Source: Candolleomyces eurysporus
Lineage: Eukaryota > Basidiomycota > Agaricomycetes > Agaricales > Psathyrellaceae
Direction of reading: 5' to 3'
Assembly (NCBI GenBank): GCA_027579435.1
Contig: JANBPK010000159.1
Location: 16,504-80,503 of the forward strand
DNA length: 64,000 nt
Position 1 is the stretch's first letter, and each line of letters begins with the position of its first letter. Position numbers and translations under genes: made by a program. The notes below the pieces were generated by a model. That model ran no database searches. It saw nothing but the letters and a program-made list of their open reading frames with translations, and was not told the DNA's origin. Shown piece after piece: positions 22,968 to 35,330 of the stretch.

Positions 22968-24845
22968 ATGGACAAGCAGATTGAAGCGCAGCGCTCGTAT
23001 AGGTAAGCTTTATTCCCTAGCATCAGCGAGAGTCTGATACGATACGATTGTTTCAGAATTACACTGAGTGTTCAAGTAGCCAGTCTCAGTAAGCACGCGC
23101 CGAGCACCTCTCTCATAAGCCCCGAAAAGGATCTGCCTGACCTTGAGCGGTCGATCTCTACCGTCCAGCACTCCTCTATTATGATTACGCTCTTACATTT
23201 ACCGACGAAATCAAATATATTTGGAAGAAACCGTGGAGGTTGACGACTTTTCTCTACGTCCTGTGTCGTTACGCTTTGGTTGCCAATCTCGTGTACATGC
23301 TGGCTATATTGAAAGACGGGCCCATACCGGTGAGTTTCCACATTTAAGACAAGCTCAACCTATAGGCGCCTAACCATTGAATTATCCCTGGATCAGTGCG
23401 TGAGCCATCTCAATATTTCAGAACCACCTCAGGCTTTAACACGAGGTTCGAAACGCCTACAGCTGTGACGTCGGCTATACCATAGCAGGCGTCCTGAGCA
23501 TTTTCGGACACGTTGGAATCCTTCGTCAGTAACAAGATCGTCACCCTATGCCAATGAAACGAATTTCATGTACGGAATAATGCAACAGTAACATGGGGTC
23601 TCCGAACATCCGCTATTTGCAGCAAAAACAAGATCATCACTGCCGTTCTCGGCCTACTCGGGCTGACCGTCATTGTCTTGCTCATTGTACGTACATGCTG
23701 TATATGGGTCCACCACATAGCAATTGCTTACCAGGAAACTTGAACGTTGACCAAGGTTCGAGCACCATTCAATCGATGCAAAGGGCCTATCGTTTTCAAA
23801 GGGTGAGATCTATTACCCCTCAATCCTTTAAGCAGCTAATCGTTTATCTTCTCCATGTACAGGAGTACGTCGCTTTCTCTCACGAGCTCGTGCAGTAATG
23901 AATGGCTGAGCGCAATATATCAGTTAGAGGAGCTATTTCTGCTCTTATGCTGGCCTGGGAGGTGTTGGCATTTGGGCTTGCCGCTTTCTGTGCCTGGAGA
24001 ACAGCTTGGAAAGATTCGAAGTTTTGGGAGAACCCCAAGCTCTCGTTGAACTATGTTGTGTTCTCGCAAGGTGTGTGATTCTCAGGGGATATTATACCGT
24101 CGAGGGGAGCTAACCTCGCGAAACTTGGGATAGGCTTGATTTACATCTTGTACGCTTTATCCCCATTTCTGAAGTTCACGAAGAGCGTTTTAAGTTTACG
24201 ATTACCCCTCAACAGTGTTGTTTTCGCGCTGTCTGCAGTCTCGCTCTCCCTGAACTGGGTGAGTCCACCCCTCTATCGCCAGTTTTCTCTCGAAGTTCGA
24301 AGTAAACTTTATCTTATAGAAAGTGGATGTGATATATTCCAGGCTACTCAATAGTTTGAAGCTTCCGTACGTGCATCTCACGCGCACCCAAATTTTGCCT
24401 GCTACAACCTCGCTAATCTCTCCATAGCCTCTCAGGCTTCTTCACTGCACGATTCCTTCTCAAACTTAGAGCGTGGGAGGAAAATAAGAACCATGGCTTG
24501 CATAGCACGCTTCCCCGCTATCTTTCCACTAACGCCCCTGACACCAGTACTGGATTCGATTTTCATCATAGCATCAGAGAAAACGAGGCCCCAAATCAGT
24601 CCACAATCGAGGCGTCAAGCAATGTCTCTGCAGTAGATGAGCTCGGAGGTGACATAGGTCCGAGACCTACTTACTCGACAGGTTACCCAGAGGAACCTCT
24701 AGAGAGTCCTTCCTCTATGGTACTGAAGAGCGCCGAAGAAGTGGGTGGTGGTGCAGTCAATGGAACACGAAGGCTAGAGGATGATCTAGGTACCGTAGAG
24801 CATGGACAACTAGTATGCGCTCCGCAACTAGCTTACCAAAGGTGA
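22968..24845 (+). CDS. DUF6533-domain 7TM protein
   Basis: Multi-exon plus-strand gene. Exons read with confidence: 22968-23002, 23057-23088, 23169-23329, 23446-23524, 23589-23686, 23756-23802, about 23,929-24,070, 24134-24258, 24320-24366 and 24428-24845. The N-terminus gives RITLSVQVASL then LLYYDYALTFTDEIKYIW and KKPWRLTTFLYVLCRY, the hallmark of the basidiomycete DUF6533 domain. Further helices include CDVGYTIAGVLSIFGHVG, TWGLRTSAIC-SKNKIITAVLG and ISALMLAWEVLAFGLAAF. The C-terminal helix is RLLNSLKLPLSGFFTARFLL, followed by a hydrophilic ~130-residue tail. The joint at 23,870-23,930 is unresolved (tiny intron or frameshift). This is a different family from the tandem 7TM genes. Role unknown; membrane topology is receptor-like. 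A splice donor at 24,841 could extend the tail to about 25,066. Confidence 0.8.
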
Positions 24846-25290
24846 GAGTTCCCCACCTCAAGGGCAATCGAGCTTATCTGGAGAAATCATTAACTATTAG
24901 TCCGGTGTCAGCACTTCTCGGAACGCCCAGCAGTGCGACGCTCAGGAGCAGAGCCAAGAGCCAAAACTTGAAGGAGGCACCGACGGGTCAGAGCGTTGAA
25001 GGTCCTTCCAGCCTGAAAAATCTCTCGACNGGGGGGCGAAACGGAAGAGTCGGAAATACCCAATAAAGCACCTGATTGGGGAAAATTTAGATAAAAGTAG
25101 GGCGGCTGCAAAACTAGGGACTATCTAAGGAGCAATGTAGAAATTGTACGACTAGAGCCTGAATATCTATAGTCTTGCGTAATTGTGACAGTCGAAAGAG
25201 AGGTCTGGGAACAGTCTAACGCACCGATGACCAAGGATTCCGCGATTCTCGAGCAGAAAGGGTATCCGCACCCAAGACGGTGCTAACACC
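24846..25290. other. 3' flank of DUF6533 gene
   Basis: May include an extra 3' exon of the DUF6533 gene (24,900-25,066); otherwise nothing recognised. An ambiguous base precedes a run of G at 25,030. Confidence 0.35.
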
Positions 25291-25748
25291 TAGTGCGCGA
25301 CTCTAAACCGGAATGATAGCCATCCTCATTGAATCTACTACACTACTCACGATCTTCGGCACCTCCACAGCGATACTCAAAATTTTCTGGATCCCTGTAC
25401 CCTATCCATCTCAAGGATTTGTTGTCCGCGTCTACTACGCGTAAATTGGGCTGATCGAGTGCTTCTCATCATTGCTAATATGCTGANTTTTATTAAATAA
25501 AAGGCATTATCGTCGCGCATGATCATATTTCGGGTCACGACCGGCCGCTCCTTCAAGAAATTACCGATTTTCAAGGACGGGGTTCCAACTCGTCCGATCC
25601 GATTCGCACAGCGAACCACCGAACCATCTTTCGTTCACTCGACTTTTGATCGCATACCGAAAGAGGACTGAATATCAGCATTGGTGGGCCCACCCAAACC
25701 CAGACGTTTATTCTTCACATCGCACGGGAGAAGTGGAATGTGGAATGA
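25291..25748 (+). pseudogene. 7TM receptor-like gene fragment, copy 6 (inverted)
   Basis: This is the only copy of the tandem family on plus. It begins inside exon 4 at the equivalent of ADARLYTG (here with a stop in place of Tyr), followed by MIAILIESTTLLTIFG. The exon 5 block MIIFRVTTGRSF is recognisable as a decayed form near 25,519. Exons 1-3 and half of exon 4 are absent. It is followed downstream by the array's usual 3' flank and then by G-alpha relic C, also inverted. Confidence 0.75.
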
Positions 25749-25989
25749 GGGTGGGAAGTTTGAGAAGATCAAGTAGCAATTGATCTAGTTCGTTGATCGC
25801 GAAGAATCCAGCCGGCTCGAGCCTTGCTTGTAGTCGTACTTAGTTGTGTCTCAGTCTGCTTGCTCTCCTATTTATATTCGCCACCGTAGCTGATTGGAGG
25901 ACTGCAAAGTGACCACTCACACCTCGCCATCAGGGCCTAGCCTGACCTCCAGCGTGTATTGCGCTCGTTTTCGACTGGTGCTTACCCCA

Positions 25990-26115
25990 GAGCTCATTCC
26001 TGTATACCTCTCTTGATTGGCGTTCATGCACTAGGGGCAACCCCATTTCAACCTCGTCGACAACCCTAATAGACGACTCAAGGTGGACGCCCGAACCCCT
26101 GCTCTAGCAGTGGAT
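25990..26115 (-). repeat. Inverted piece of the distal 7TM flank
   Basis: Reverse complement of the 'ggttgtcgacgaggttg...' block found at the far end of other cassette flanks (for example 16,250 and 18,855). It interrupts the homology between this inverted cassette and relic B. Confidence 0.5.
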
Positions 26116-26424
26116 GCCATCACCCGGCGATAAGATAATGCGGTTATCAATATCATACCGCCACGTCTGCTTCAACCCTGTCTATACTGAGACCCATCTC
26201 CCTCCTCTCCCTGCCCTATATCCCTGCGATGAAGGGTCCCCTCTGGGCCGTCGAGTGCGAATACTCTCGCGGCTCCGTCAAGCCGGGTACTACTTTGGCC
26301 TAGAACGCTTAGAGCCTCGTAGGTTCTCACGAGCACGGAATCTGGAGTTTTGTAGTCATCGATGCGAATGCGAGTGCTGCCTGCCAGCTGGGGTGGCCCT
26401 ACGTGGGGGTGGCGGTCAAACGAG

Positions 26425-28114
26425 TTTAATCTCTAGAATATCGAAATGGATCAAGAATGCGTTGGGTTTGGTGCTGCAGGGGGTCCTGTATGTGAGGAAG
26501 ACGGGTATCGAGTGCGTCGCGTATTTGAATAGGGTCTGTTTTCTCTAATCTCCGGGCTGTTCCCCTCCTATTCCTGCACCACGCCACAATCATGGACCTA
26601 TCTCACATCTAAACGTTCTCTTCATTTCATGCTTCTTACCAACCATCCTGGTGTCCACTCGCTAACGCCTCCAACCACACAGGTTCTAGGATAGTAGAAA
26701 AGATCGTTGACGACATCAAAGAGGAAGTAGGCTACACTTCTCCCCTGAAATTGAAGAAGCCATGCACCAGCTATGGAAAAACCCGATCATGCTCAGTCTT
26801 ATGGATGATCATTCGAGCGATACTTATCCTTTGGACTCACCGAAATCGCCTATATCCCACACCCCGTTTCGCTCCGTCTCACCCCCTCTTCCTTCGCTCC
26901 CCAACTTTTTTCCTCGCCTACCTTCCCATTCGTCGGCTCTACATCTCGCCCGCGAGTTGCCTTTTCCCGGCCTCCCTACCTTCTCCCTTCAATCCATTCA
27001 CGTTTTTCATTACTTCCGGGCGATGAAAAACAAAGGGTGTCATCATATCTGGTCTCCTGGGCGTGGTCCTAACGATAGGAAGTCCAGATCATCTGGCTGA
27101 CAAAGAAGGTCACGGAGACGGGATAGGATGGTGCAGCTGTCGTGAGTTGTTTCATTCAGTATTCCTTTTGATTATATTAAAGCTGGAATCAGTCGGTCAC
27201 TCCATGCGACTTTTCTCTGCCCGATTTCTCCTCTATTATATGATTAGTATCTGGATGAGCAAAGTCAAACCCTACTACCGTTTATTCCGCTACTTCTAAT
27301 CTTCTATCCGGAAAACGAGCACTCAAGCTAACGAAATCCCCACTTGCCTCCTCTCAACTTCATTCAACTCTATGTTGTTTGTATTCCGCCGGAGCTGAAT
27401 TCCGACTCGTTCGACAGACTCTCCTCGACTCGACGCCCATCCTCCACTAACCTGAATTGGGTCGCAATCTCAAGACGACCCACAATCATCCAGCCTTTCC
27501 CTTATATAAACCCGTCGCCTTCAGTCAGCCTCAGCGAACACTACCCAACTTGACTGTCACAGCTGCTGCGTTGATCTTTGGTATGGCCTCAAGCGAGTAT
27601 GATCAGATGCCTTGGGAGGAGAGGACTCAAGTAAGTAGCGGGTTGATTTTTGTTCTGTTTTTCAATGGATGGATGGAATGGATGGCAGTTGGAGGGAAGA
27701 GATGGATGCATGGGAGTAGGTCCGGGAGTGACGTTCGTTAGACTGTCCCTCCGCGTTCTTATGCTTTGTGTGTCGAGTGGAGGTGTAATCGGCCGCCTCA
27801 TCCCCTTCTGTCCTTCCGTCTTCTGCACTCATCTTTTCTTTCGCTTGTTTGTCCGATCTCGTTCATTTACTGTTTTTCTCTGACTCCCTTCGTATGATTT
27901 TTTGGATCTATAGACGCTTCATGAGTCTGCCTCGCTTTCTTTGGCATTCTCGGTCTCCTTACTCATTTGCATTAGTTCGTGCATTTGCTGAGAGTCGTCC
28001 CATTCCTTTCTCAGAACCGAACGATGGAAATGCTCGTCCTCTTCGAGTCGCTGATTGACTCAAGATGGTTCTTAGGCAAGTCGACCATTTCGTTCGTGAA
28101 TAAGATGGACGTAT
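26425..28114 (+). pseudogene. G-protein alpha subunit relic, copy C (inverted)
   Basis: Plus-strand G-alpha fragments in order. Helical-domain ISKWIKNALGLVLQGVLYV lies at 26,430-26,500. IVEKIVDDIKEEVG and SPEIEEAMHQLWKNPI lie at 26,690-26,800. A very worn switch I region (SPDHLADKE) follows at about 27,075. LIFGMASSEYDQMPWEERTQ (27,565-27,630; G-alpha: LIF..ALSEYDQ.L.EE) ends at a clean GTAAGT donor. NRTMEMLVLFESLIDSRWFL followed by SFVNKMDVF (28,017-28,112) contains the guanine-specificity NKxD motif and ends in a stop. The DVGGQ segment and the P-loop were not found. It is clearly non-functional, but it preserves the beta4-beta5 region best of the four copies. Confidence 0.72.
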
Positions 28115-28967
28115 TTTAGGGTTCAGGTAGGGAACACTATGCAGTATCCCGTTGGATTTCACTCCTTGTCGGTAGAAGCGTTCCTGCAGGCACAAATAAC
28201 TCTGCTCCGTCCCTGCATGGAAGTGAATCATGTCAGCGCTGTTCTGCTACCAGGCCCGGACCCAAAGAAGCACGAGTCTAACTTGCCCTGCAGGGCAGGT
28301 CCTCCGGCCGAAGAACCCTCTTCGGAACTTATCCACGTCCGGCAGGGACAAAATCTCGGATCTCTTTCCCTTCGTGGGGTCGGCTACGTATTACGAGGGA
28401 TGGTCGTCATCGAAGCTGAAAGTCATCGAAGCTGAAAGCAGTCAAGGGTCCACGAATATTAAAACCACTATTCGTCTGACCCATCGTTGTCAGATTCCGA
28501 GTAGTGGCCTGGCCGCGGGTACTAGAATACAACTGCATCTATCCATCCTTGGATATCTTGACAAGCAGCTCGCAATTTCCTTCTTCCTGGACCACTGAAA
28601 AAAGCCACCGGAGAGAGAATTCGGCTGCATCATCCGATCCGGAGCTTGAGGCAAACGTGGCTGGGGGGGCAGAGGTCTTTCTCTATGGTGTGCGTAGACG
28701 TTTTTGCAATGTGCTAAAAGTCCTGAGCTTCGTGCGTACTAGTGTGGCACTGCGAAGTATCAGATAAACTATCTGCTAGCAGACAGTACCGGGACACGCT
28801 GGAGCGAACAATCAAGACAATTTTCATTCATCCCCAACCATGAACACGTGGCGTGCTGCATGTTTAACTCGAGTCCGGCCAAGTGGATAAAGGGCAGGGA
28901 AGCAAGGGTCCCTCCACTTTTTTCCCCCACCCTCCACATCGTTACCTCGGAGGTGGTTCCTTGGACG
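28115..28967. other. Intergenic between G-alpha relic C and MFS gene
   Basis: No G-alpha C-terminal exon (TCAT, C-terminal helix) could be found here. Short open frames only. Confidence 0.4.
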
Positions 28968-31121
28968 ATGACGACGTCGAAGCACTCGGCCACAGAGGCG
29001 ACCCCTCTCTTGCAAGACAGCTCGGCATCGAAGGCGCATGAAAAAGTCTATGAAAGGTTCTCCACGTCGCAGAAAAGAGCTATCGTCGGAATTGTGTCGC
29101 TTTGTGGGCTCATGCCACGTACGTCCTAACCGCTCCTCCTGATTCGGTCTTCTGATATTTGTGACTTGATGCAGTATTTATATCCGGGTCGTTCATTCCA
29201 TCCATAGCTCAAATAGCGAAGGATTTAGACACGACTGGTGGAACTGTGAGGTGAGGATCTTCTTCGTCGTTAGCGAACGGGATTTGACTTTTAATTTCCG
29301 TTTCTAAACGCCGCTACATTAGCTTGGCGGTTAGCATCTCCATTTTTGCAACTTCAATAGGCAGCTTGATCGGCTCGTCGTACTCCAGTTATTGTGATTA
29401 ATGTCTCTGATAAAGGTTTCCACGATCACTAATCTGTTCAAACTGCTTTTTAGACGGTCGCCGTCCAGTCTACTGTTATCTTTTACCGATCTCCGTTATA
29501 GGCTCAGTCGGCGTCGCAGTTGCAACCTCGATTCCACAGCTGCTGTTCTGGAGGTTCCTCCAGGCGTTTGGGGTATCTTCTGGCCTTTCGGTAGGAGCAG
29601 GGGTCATTGGAGATATATACAATTTGGAAGAACGAGGCACAGCAATTGGTCTATTCTTCGCGGTGCGCACCCACCACAACCTTCTGTTCCTCATAGAACT
29701 GAGTACGATTCACTTTTGAACTTCATAGGCTGTTCTACTAGGCCCAGCTCTTGCACCTTTAGCAGGCGGTGCAGCTGCTCATTACGCTTCGTGGAGAGCG
29801 ATGCAATTGATCCTCGCCATCGCCGTATTGCTCGTCTTCATCTCTGTCCTGTTGATCTTACCGGAAACGAGCCATCCAGGAACTCGGGGGGTTGACAAGA
29901 GCGAAGTACCAGTTTCAGGCCGAAATTCGCGCAAGTTGAAGATGCCGGTGATTCTTAATCCGTTTAAGCCGTTGCTGCTGTTGAGGAGTCCCAATGTTTT
30001 GATAGTCGTAAGTCGTTTTTCCTCACCGCATGTTTCCCATTTTCGAGTGCTTATTGTTGCGTATGCATTGTCAGGCTACAGCTGTATTCCTGACTCTAGC
30101 TGTCGACTACGGTGCGTCTCCAATTCTCCATGAATGCACGTTTGAAAACGCGGGCTCATGGCTTCCTTCTCAATTAGTTCTCCTCATCCCGATGGCATAT
30201 ACTATCGTAGGCCCATTCATCGAAAAAACTCGCCTTTTCGCTTATGAATCACTGTCACATAGGGACGCAAATACAACTTAACGAACGAAGCATTCGTTGG
30301 CGCCTGCTTCATCCCACACGGGGTTGGTAACATGAGTAGGTCTTTCTCTCTCCACATTTGCATTTGTTTCATCTCAAACATGAGCTGATTTGCGGTGTCT
30401 CCTGCAATCTAGTCGGTGCACCGCTCGCTGGCCGCATCTCCGACCGTATCGTTGCACAGTACAAGTTAAAGCGTGGATCATGGTACCCTGAAGATCGACT
30501 ACGGGCTGCACTTTTACCCGCGTTGACCCTCGTCCCATTATCCGCTCTAGCCTCGGGTATCTTGACCGCGTATGTCGACGGACCAGTTGGGCTGATAGGG
30601 AATTTGGTGTGCTTGTTTATTAATGGGCTCGGAGTAAGTCACTTCTGTTCATTGACCCATAGATAGTCGAAGGCAATAAGAGTGGATCAGGCAGGATACT
30701 GACGTTGCGTTCCAGATCGACATGGTCCTCAGTCCCTGCGGTGCGTATACTGTTGACATTTTGCACTCGAAAAGCGCGGAGGTCAGCGCTGCAGGCAGGT
30801 TCGTGTTTCTCCACGTGCCTTTATATTCCGACAGGACTAATTCAGTTTATCTTCTTCCCCACAGTGCTTTCCGGGCCGTGTTCCTTGCGCTCTGGATCAT
30901 GGCTATCTTGCCTTTAGTGGAGAACTACGGCGTTCTGGCCGCTGACAGCGTTGCAGCTCTGCTAGGATTGCTTGCATTCGGGTAAGTCGGAGCGCTGGTT
31001 CGCGGGATCACTGTCACTAATTTTAGCTCGAATGCTTAGCCTCCTCTGGGTAACAATTAGCTACGGGGAGACATTACGGTCTTTGGTGGACTTGGGTTAT
31101 TCGACAGAAGAAGACAACTAA
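28968..31121 (+). CDS. MFS transporter, drug:H+ antiporter (DHA1)-like
   Basis: Plus-strand gene with about eleven exons: 28968-29118, 29175-29250, 29323-29393, 29454-29662, 29729-30007, 30075-30111, an unresolved part, about 30,270-30,331, 30413-30633, 30716-30798, 30865-30982 and 31040-31121. The cytosolic start carries ATEATPLLQD. The loop 2-3 motif reads YYGRRPVY. Helix 4-5 region has VGAGVIGDIYNLEERGTA, then GLFFAAVLLGPALAPLAGG, the motif typical of 12-helix DHA1-type proton antiporters. The second half has VGAPLAGRISDRIV and ends SLVDLGYSTEEDN-stop. Such proteins export small molecules at the plasma membrane or vacuole. The stretch 30,112-30,270 does not translate into a clear helix and may be one long intron or damage, so whether the gene is intact is uncertain. 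Confidence 0.82.
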
Positions 31122-31443
31122 AATGAATACCCATATTTTTTGGCTTGTTACAACACGAATACACCGTTCGAGCCGCTCTGTCTCTCGCAGGCCTGAGTGG
31201 CAGACCATCAGTTCCAATGGGTTCGTTTGTCTTGCTTCCCCTGTGCTATTGTAGAATCGACATCTGGTTCTCGTACATCGATTTCCACGTGATCCCCACC
31301 ACAATGTGGCCCGGACTTGTGACAAGTTAATTTGACGAGGGAACATTCCATGGTTTAGTGAAAGTACTCATTTGTATGGGCTGCGCCAGAACGCTCTGGC
31401 TGAAATTCTTACTAGCTACCTATCCCCTCATCTAACTTAAATC

Positions 31444-31740
31444 ATGATAGTGAAGGTCATCGATACCTGCGCCCGTGAGGGAAGGTACTCAGGATCCTCC
31501 CTATTCGCAAATCCACCTCAAGAATCGTTGATTTGGGACAGGGATATCGAATTCCGACGGAATCTACATCCGTCCAAGTTCCGAGGCAAGACTCCCATTC
31601 TGATTCGCCACTCGAGTGATTGGAGGTGCTCGTGCGTCCAATGGCGTGCGATAAACGTCGGTAGCTCTCGATTACGGCCGTAGATGAACTGAGTGCACAA
31701 GGGCCAACCAGAAGCTGCAGGAACGAGTTCTGGGTAAGAA
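31444..31740. repeat. Orphan upstream flank of a 7TM cassette
   Basis: Matches 43,262-43,575 and 37,130-37,380 (for example 'gaaggtactc...ctattc(g)caaa' and 'gtgcgtcc...gtgcgata'). These lie upstream of 7TM copies 9 and 7. No 7TM gene is attached here, so a unit has probably been deleted. Confidence 0.55.
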
Positions 31741-31987
31741 GAACAGGTCAAAAGATGAGCCCAGAGAAATGCACTGAGGTCAGGTACTCTAGATTCGGTT
31801 CTCCATAGACATCAGACATCGGTGCGGATCAGATTATCTCGCCATCTGATAAATAGCCAAGGGCAGCTCTATATTTAACACTTCAAATTGAATACGAATT
31901 ACAGGCAGAACAGAATATAACGAGCTACGACTCCCAAGCCTTGAGCGGGCTCGGCTAACTTCTTTACCAGCAAGACACGAGATTGAC

Positions 31988-32045
31988 CTACTCAACATTG
32001 TCAAAGTCCCTGCTGCCGTCTCGCTCCTCCTGCACAATGTAAGAA
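31988..32045 (-). pseudogene. Orphan 7TM C-terminal tail beside G-alpha relic D
   Basis: Minus-strand reading gives YIVQEERDGSRDFDNVE then a stop, homologous to the end of exon 5 of the array genes. It directly precedes (in plus coordinates) G-alpha relic D, as in copy A. Confidence 0.6.
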
Positions 32046-32109
32046 TCAGATATCCCAAAGTCAGTAGCGGGGCTCGAATTCGTCAGGTGAGGAAGGAGTG
32101 GAATGTGTG

Positions 32110-33845
32110 CAAATTCAAGAACACAATAATCCACATCTGTAGGAACCACTCGAGCTGATCACCGACTCGAAGTGAACGAGCGATTCTGCCATTCGGCTCT
32201 GAGAAAGGAAGAGGACGACAAGTTGGCGAATACGGATACACACAATGACGCAAACGAACAAGGAGAACTGAAGGTGCGAAATAGAGTGGAAAGGGGGTCA
32301 ATAAAGCAACTATAGCTCCGAAAAGCCTGAGAAGGGAATCTAAGCGGAACCGTGAATGAACGAGAAAGGACGAAGGAACGAACGAAAAAAAGATGGGTGG
32401 GGGGAAATGGAAGGACGGAAGACGAGGAGGTAGCCGATAGCACCTATACTCGACACAGAAAAGACAAGACGATGAAAGAGGACACCCCAGCGGAGGTCAC
32501 TCATTGCCAGCTACTTCAATCGAAAAACCAAACGAAATCGGACGTGCTACTTACCTGCGTCTTCTCTCGGAGCGTTTGATCCACTTGCCGTTGACGGCCC
32601 ATGTCAAACACGTGTGAGGGTTGGGTTGAATGGGATTTGTTGAGGCGGGTTGAACGGGACGGGTTCATTGAACGACCGCCGGTTGTATTGATGTTGCGGC
32701 AAAATTGAGGTTCGTTGAGGATGAAAGTCGAATTGAAGCCGGACCTGTCGAACGAGTCGGAGTTGAGTCTAAAAAAGCTCGGGGAGATCCAAAGGAATCG
32801 GGGTCAAACGAGGGTGAGAGGATGCGAGTGGGGGTTTCGCTAGCTTGAGCACTCGTCATTCAGGTAGAACATAAGAAAAGGGAAGGAATGGCGGTAGGGG
32901 TTGAGGTTGCTCATCCAAATACGAATGAAAGAACGGAGGTAGAATTGGGGAAGAAGAAACGTAGCATGGAGGGGTGGAGCAAACAAGCAAACGGCAAATA
33001 CCGCTAAAATGTAACGAAGAGGAAAGAGAAAATGATACAACAACTCACGATAGTTGCCCCAGCCTAAACCTTTTCTCCGTAAGCTTCACTGAGCATTGTT
33101 GCGCTCTCAGTACCACGCTCAGTATCTCCGTCACAGCCAGATGATCGGCATTTCCTGATGATAAGACCTCTCCCAAGAAACTAGATATGACGACACCACT
33201 GGTTATTCATCGTCCTGGGTGGGGCAAAGCGAACCGGGTTGCGAGACGTGAGGACGACGAAGGGAGAATGAACAGGGGGAGGCGAAGAAAAGGAAAGCAG
33301 CATTCCAAATGATTTTAGAGCGCAGAGGATGAAAGCAAGCAACACAATTGAGTGAGAGGAGAAGGAAGCAGCTAGGGAAGCCTACTCGCAATTCGCCAGA
33401 AGAGATCGTCAACCAGGAAGATGAAAGAAGGAAAAAGAAGTCAGCTCACTATCCCGGCGAGTTCATAAGATGAAAATGGCTCGACTGCTCGTCTATAATC
33501 TTGGGTATGGTCAGGTCTCTCCATAGCTGGCGGATGGCTAATAAGGGGAGAAGAATTCTCGCTGCCTGCTTGACGCCATTGGCGATCTCTTCTACTGAGC
33601 CTGTGTGGCAGAAATCGTAAGCGAGTGAGTACTACAAGAGGTGGTATGAAGGATGAAAGAAAGAAAGAGGACGGTGGAAGGTGGCATGGGCGGCGGAGGA
33701 CTCGGAGGAGGCAAAAGTTGACAGGAAACGCACCCGTCCTCCTCATATACAGCACCACCTGCCGCGCCAAATCCAACACATTTCTGATCCACTTCGAAAC
33801 TATTTCATCTCGGTTCTAGAGATGGAACTTTCTGGCAGGCAATGC
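32110..33845 (-). pseudogene. G-protein alpha subunit relic, copy D
   Basis: Minus-strand fragments in G-alpha order. EIVSKWIRNVLDLARQVVLY lies at about 33,750-33,815. AIRQLWRDLTIPKII lies at 33,490-33,560. Switch I reads ADHLAVTEILSVVLRAQQ then RFRLGQLS (33,045-33,155). HVFDMGRQR (about 32,600) is the DVGGQR motif with the same G to R change as copy B, and the SERKK part after it is deleted. RMAESLVHFESVIS then, after a one-base loss, WFLQM and IIVFLN lie at 32,120-32,215. NKxD is destroyed and no P-loop is seen. A pseudogene. Confidence 0.68.
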
Positions 33846-33879
33846 TTGCATTCGCATCGACGACAATGGATGTTCAAGA

Positions 33880-34080
33880 TTCCGCACTCGCTCCGACTCG
33901 GTGAGCGTCAGCGGACACCCACAAGGCTCTAAGGAAGGAGGAATGACACCGGGCTTGACGGCGCCTGTGCTCCCACTCGAGCGGCCTGGAGGCGACTCCT
34001 CATTGCAAGGGGTACAGAGGAGGGAGAGAGTCTCAGACGGGGCTGTGATTTGAACGGATGTGGCGGTGTGATAAGCCCAT
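33880..34080. repeat. Dispersed repeat, first copy
   Basis: 'cgcactcgctccgact...agacacccacaaggct' type block shared with 35,090-35,330. The pair lies between G-alpha relic D and 7TM copy 7. Confidence 0.6.
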
Positions 34081-35089
34081 CCCCGACTCCACGGAGTGGG
34101 CCGGAAGGAGGGTTCTGTCCCGTCAATACGTCCATCAACTCTACAAAGATAAAACTACCGAAAGTGTGAGAATGATGTGGATATCCAAAACTGAGCCTGT
34201 GGGCAATAGTTGTCTTATATGTCTGACCCCATGATCCCCGACTCCACGAAGTGGACGGTCTTCTCCATGCCTCTTTGTTCTTCTCAATTAAAACTCTTCT
34301 GGTTAAAATCCATGCTTTCTTTGATTCACGGTAACGCGAGTTGACCAATGAGATCTTTGAGTACCGTGCGCGAGTGCGTCAGCAAGCGGACTGAAATTTA
34401 GTGGTGCTAATTGCCCATGGTCCTTAACAAATAGATGCTGAACTTTGTGAGAATACCTCACAAGAGAGTCGGGGACTGGCGCCAGAGGAGCGCCGCTACG
34501 ATTATCTTATCGCTCGCCACATGATGGCAGCTTGCTCTTCAAGTGAAGCTGCGAGGTTACAATCCAACTAGTGATGACCAAGGGCTATAACCAAACAAGT
34601 AAACACCTGAAGCCGCCAATCGTACAGACAGTAATGGATTCTGTCGCTGTTTGCGAATGTTTTTGTGGATAGTTATTTCCATCATGCTTGCAAGCCCCCT
34701 GGGACAGCATTCAAGGAGGCGAGGCGGAGACAGAGACAAACAATCAAACAAAAACGCACCCTATGCAATCACTTGACGCACGTAACTAACTGTGTTTCTT
34801 ATACAGTACTCCCAGTTGTGCTGAAGCCAGCGCATTCTTTCAACGGCTCGAAAATCATTTATCCCAGCTCTTGAGACGGAACTCGGTCGTGCTCTACCCA
34901 CACCCTAGCTGCCGTGGAAAGCTCGCACTGGCACCGAAGGCACTGAGACAAAGTCATTCGTACATCTAGTGAACCAGAGCACCCTGAAGGTCCTCAGTTA
35001 GACTGGTCTACGAAATCACGTACACTGCAGTAAAGAAAACTGATCAGGAGGACAATCTAGAGAAGAAAGCCGAAGACAGCTACTCTAAA
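34081..35089. other. No recognisable gene
   Basis: 'tccccgactccacg(g/a)agtgg' appears twice (about 34,080 and 34,230). No open frame with a defensible domain. Confidence 0.4.
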
Positions 35090-35330
35090 TTTCGCACTCG
35101 CTCCAATCTTTCGAGCGTTGGTAGACACCCGCAAGGCTTTAGGCAATCGAATCAAGAGAAGGGACAGTCGACCTGACCAACTGTCGCTGGTATTCGCGCT
35201 CGAAGACCTGGAAGTTGTTTCAGAACGACCTGTTGAGGGAGAAGAGGAGAAGATGGAGAGGTACTCTTGATGGTTCCCAGTCTGTGACAGGCGGCGGTGT
35301 GATTACTGCCCCATCTTATAGCGAGGCATC
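35090..35330. repeat. Dispersed repeat, second copy
   Basis: Second copy of the block at 33,880-34,080, diverged but collinear. Confidence 0.6.

Noticed and set aside
26114..26548. 144-codon plus-strand frame as an independent gene
   Set aside because: Its end (ISKWIKNALGLVLQGVLYV) belongs to G-alpha relic C, and the first part has no support.
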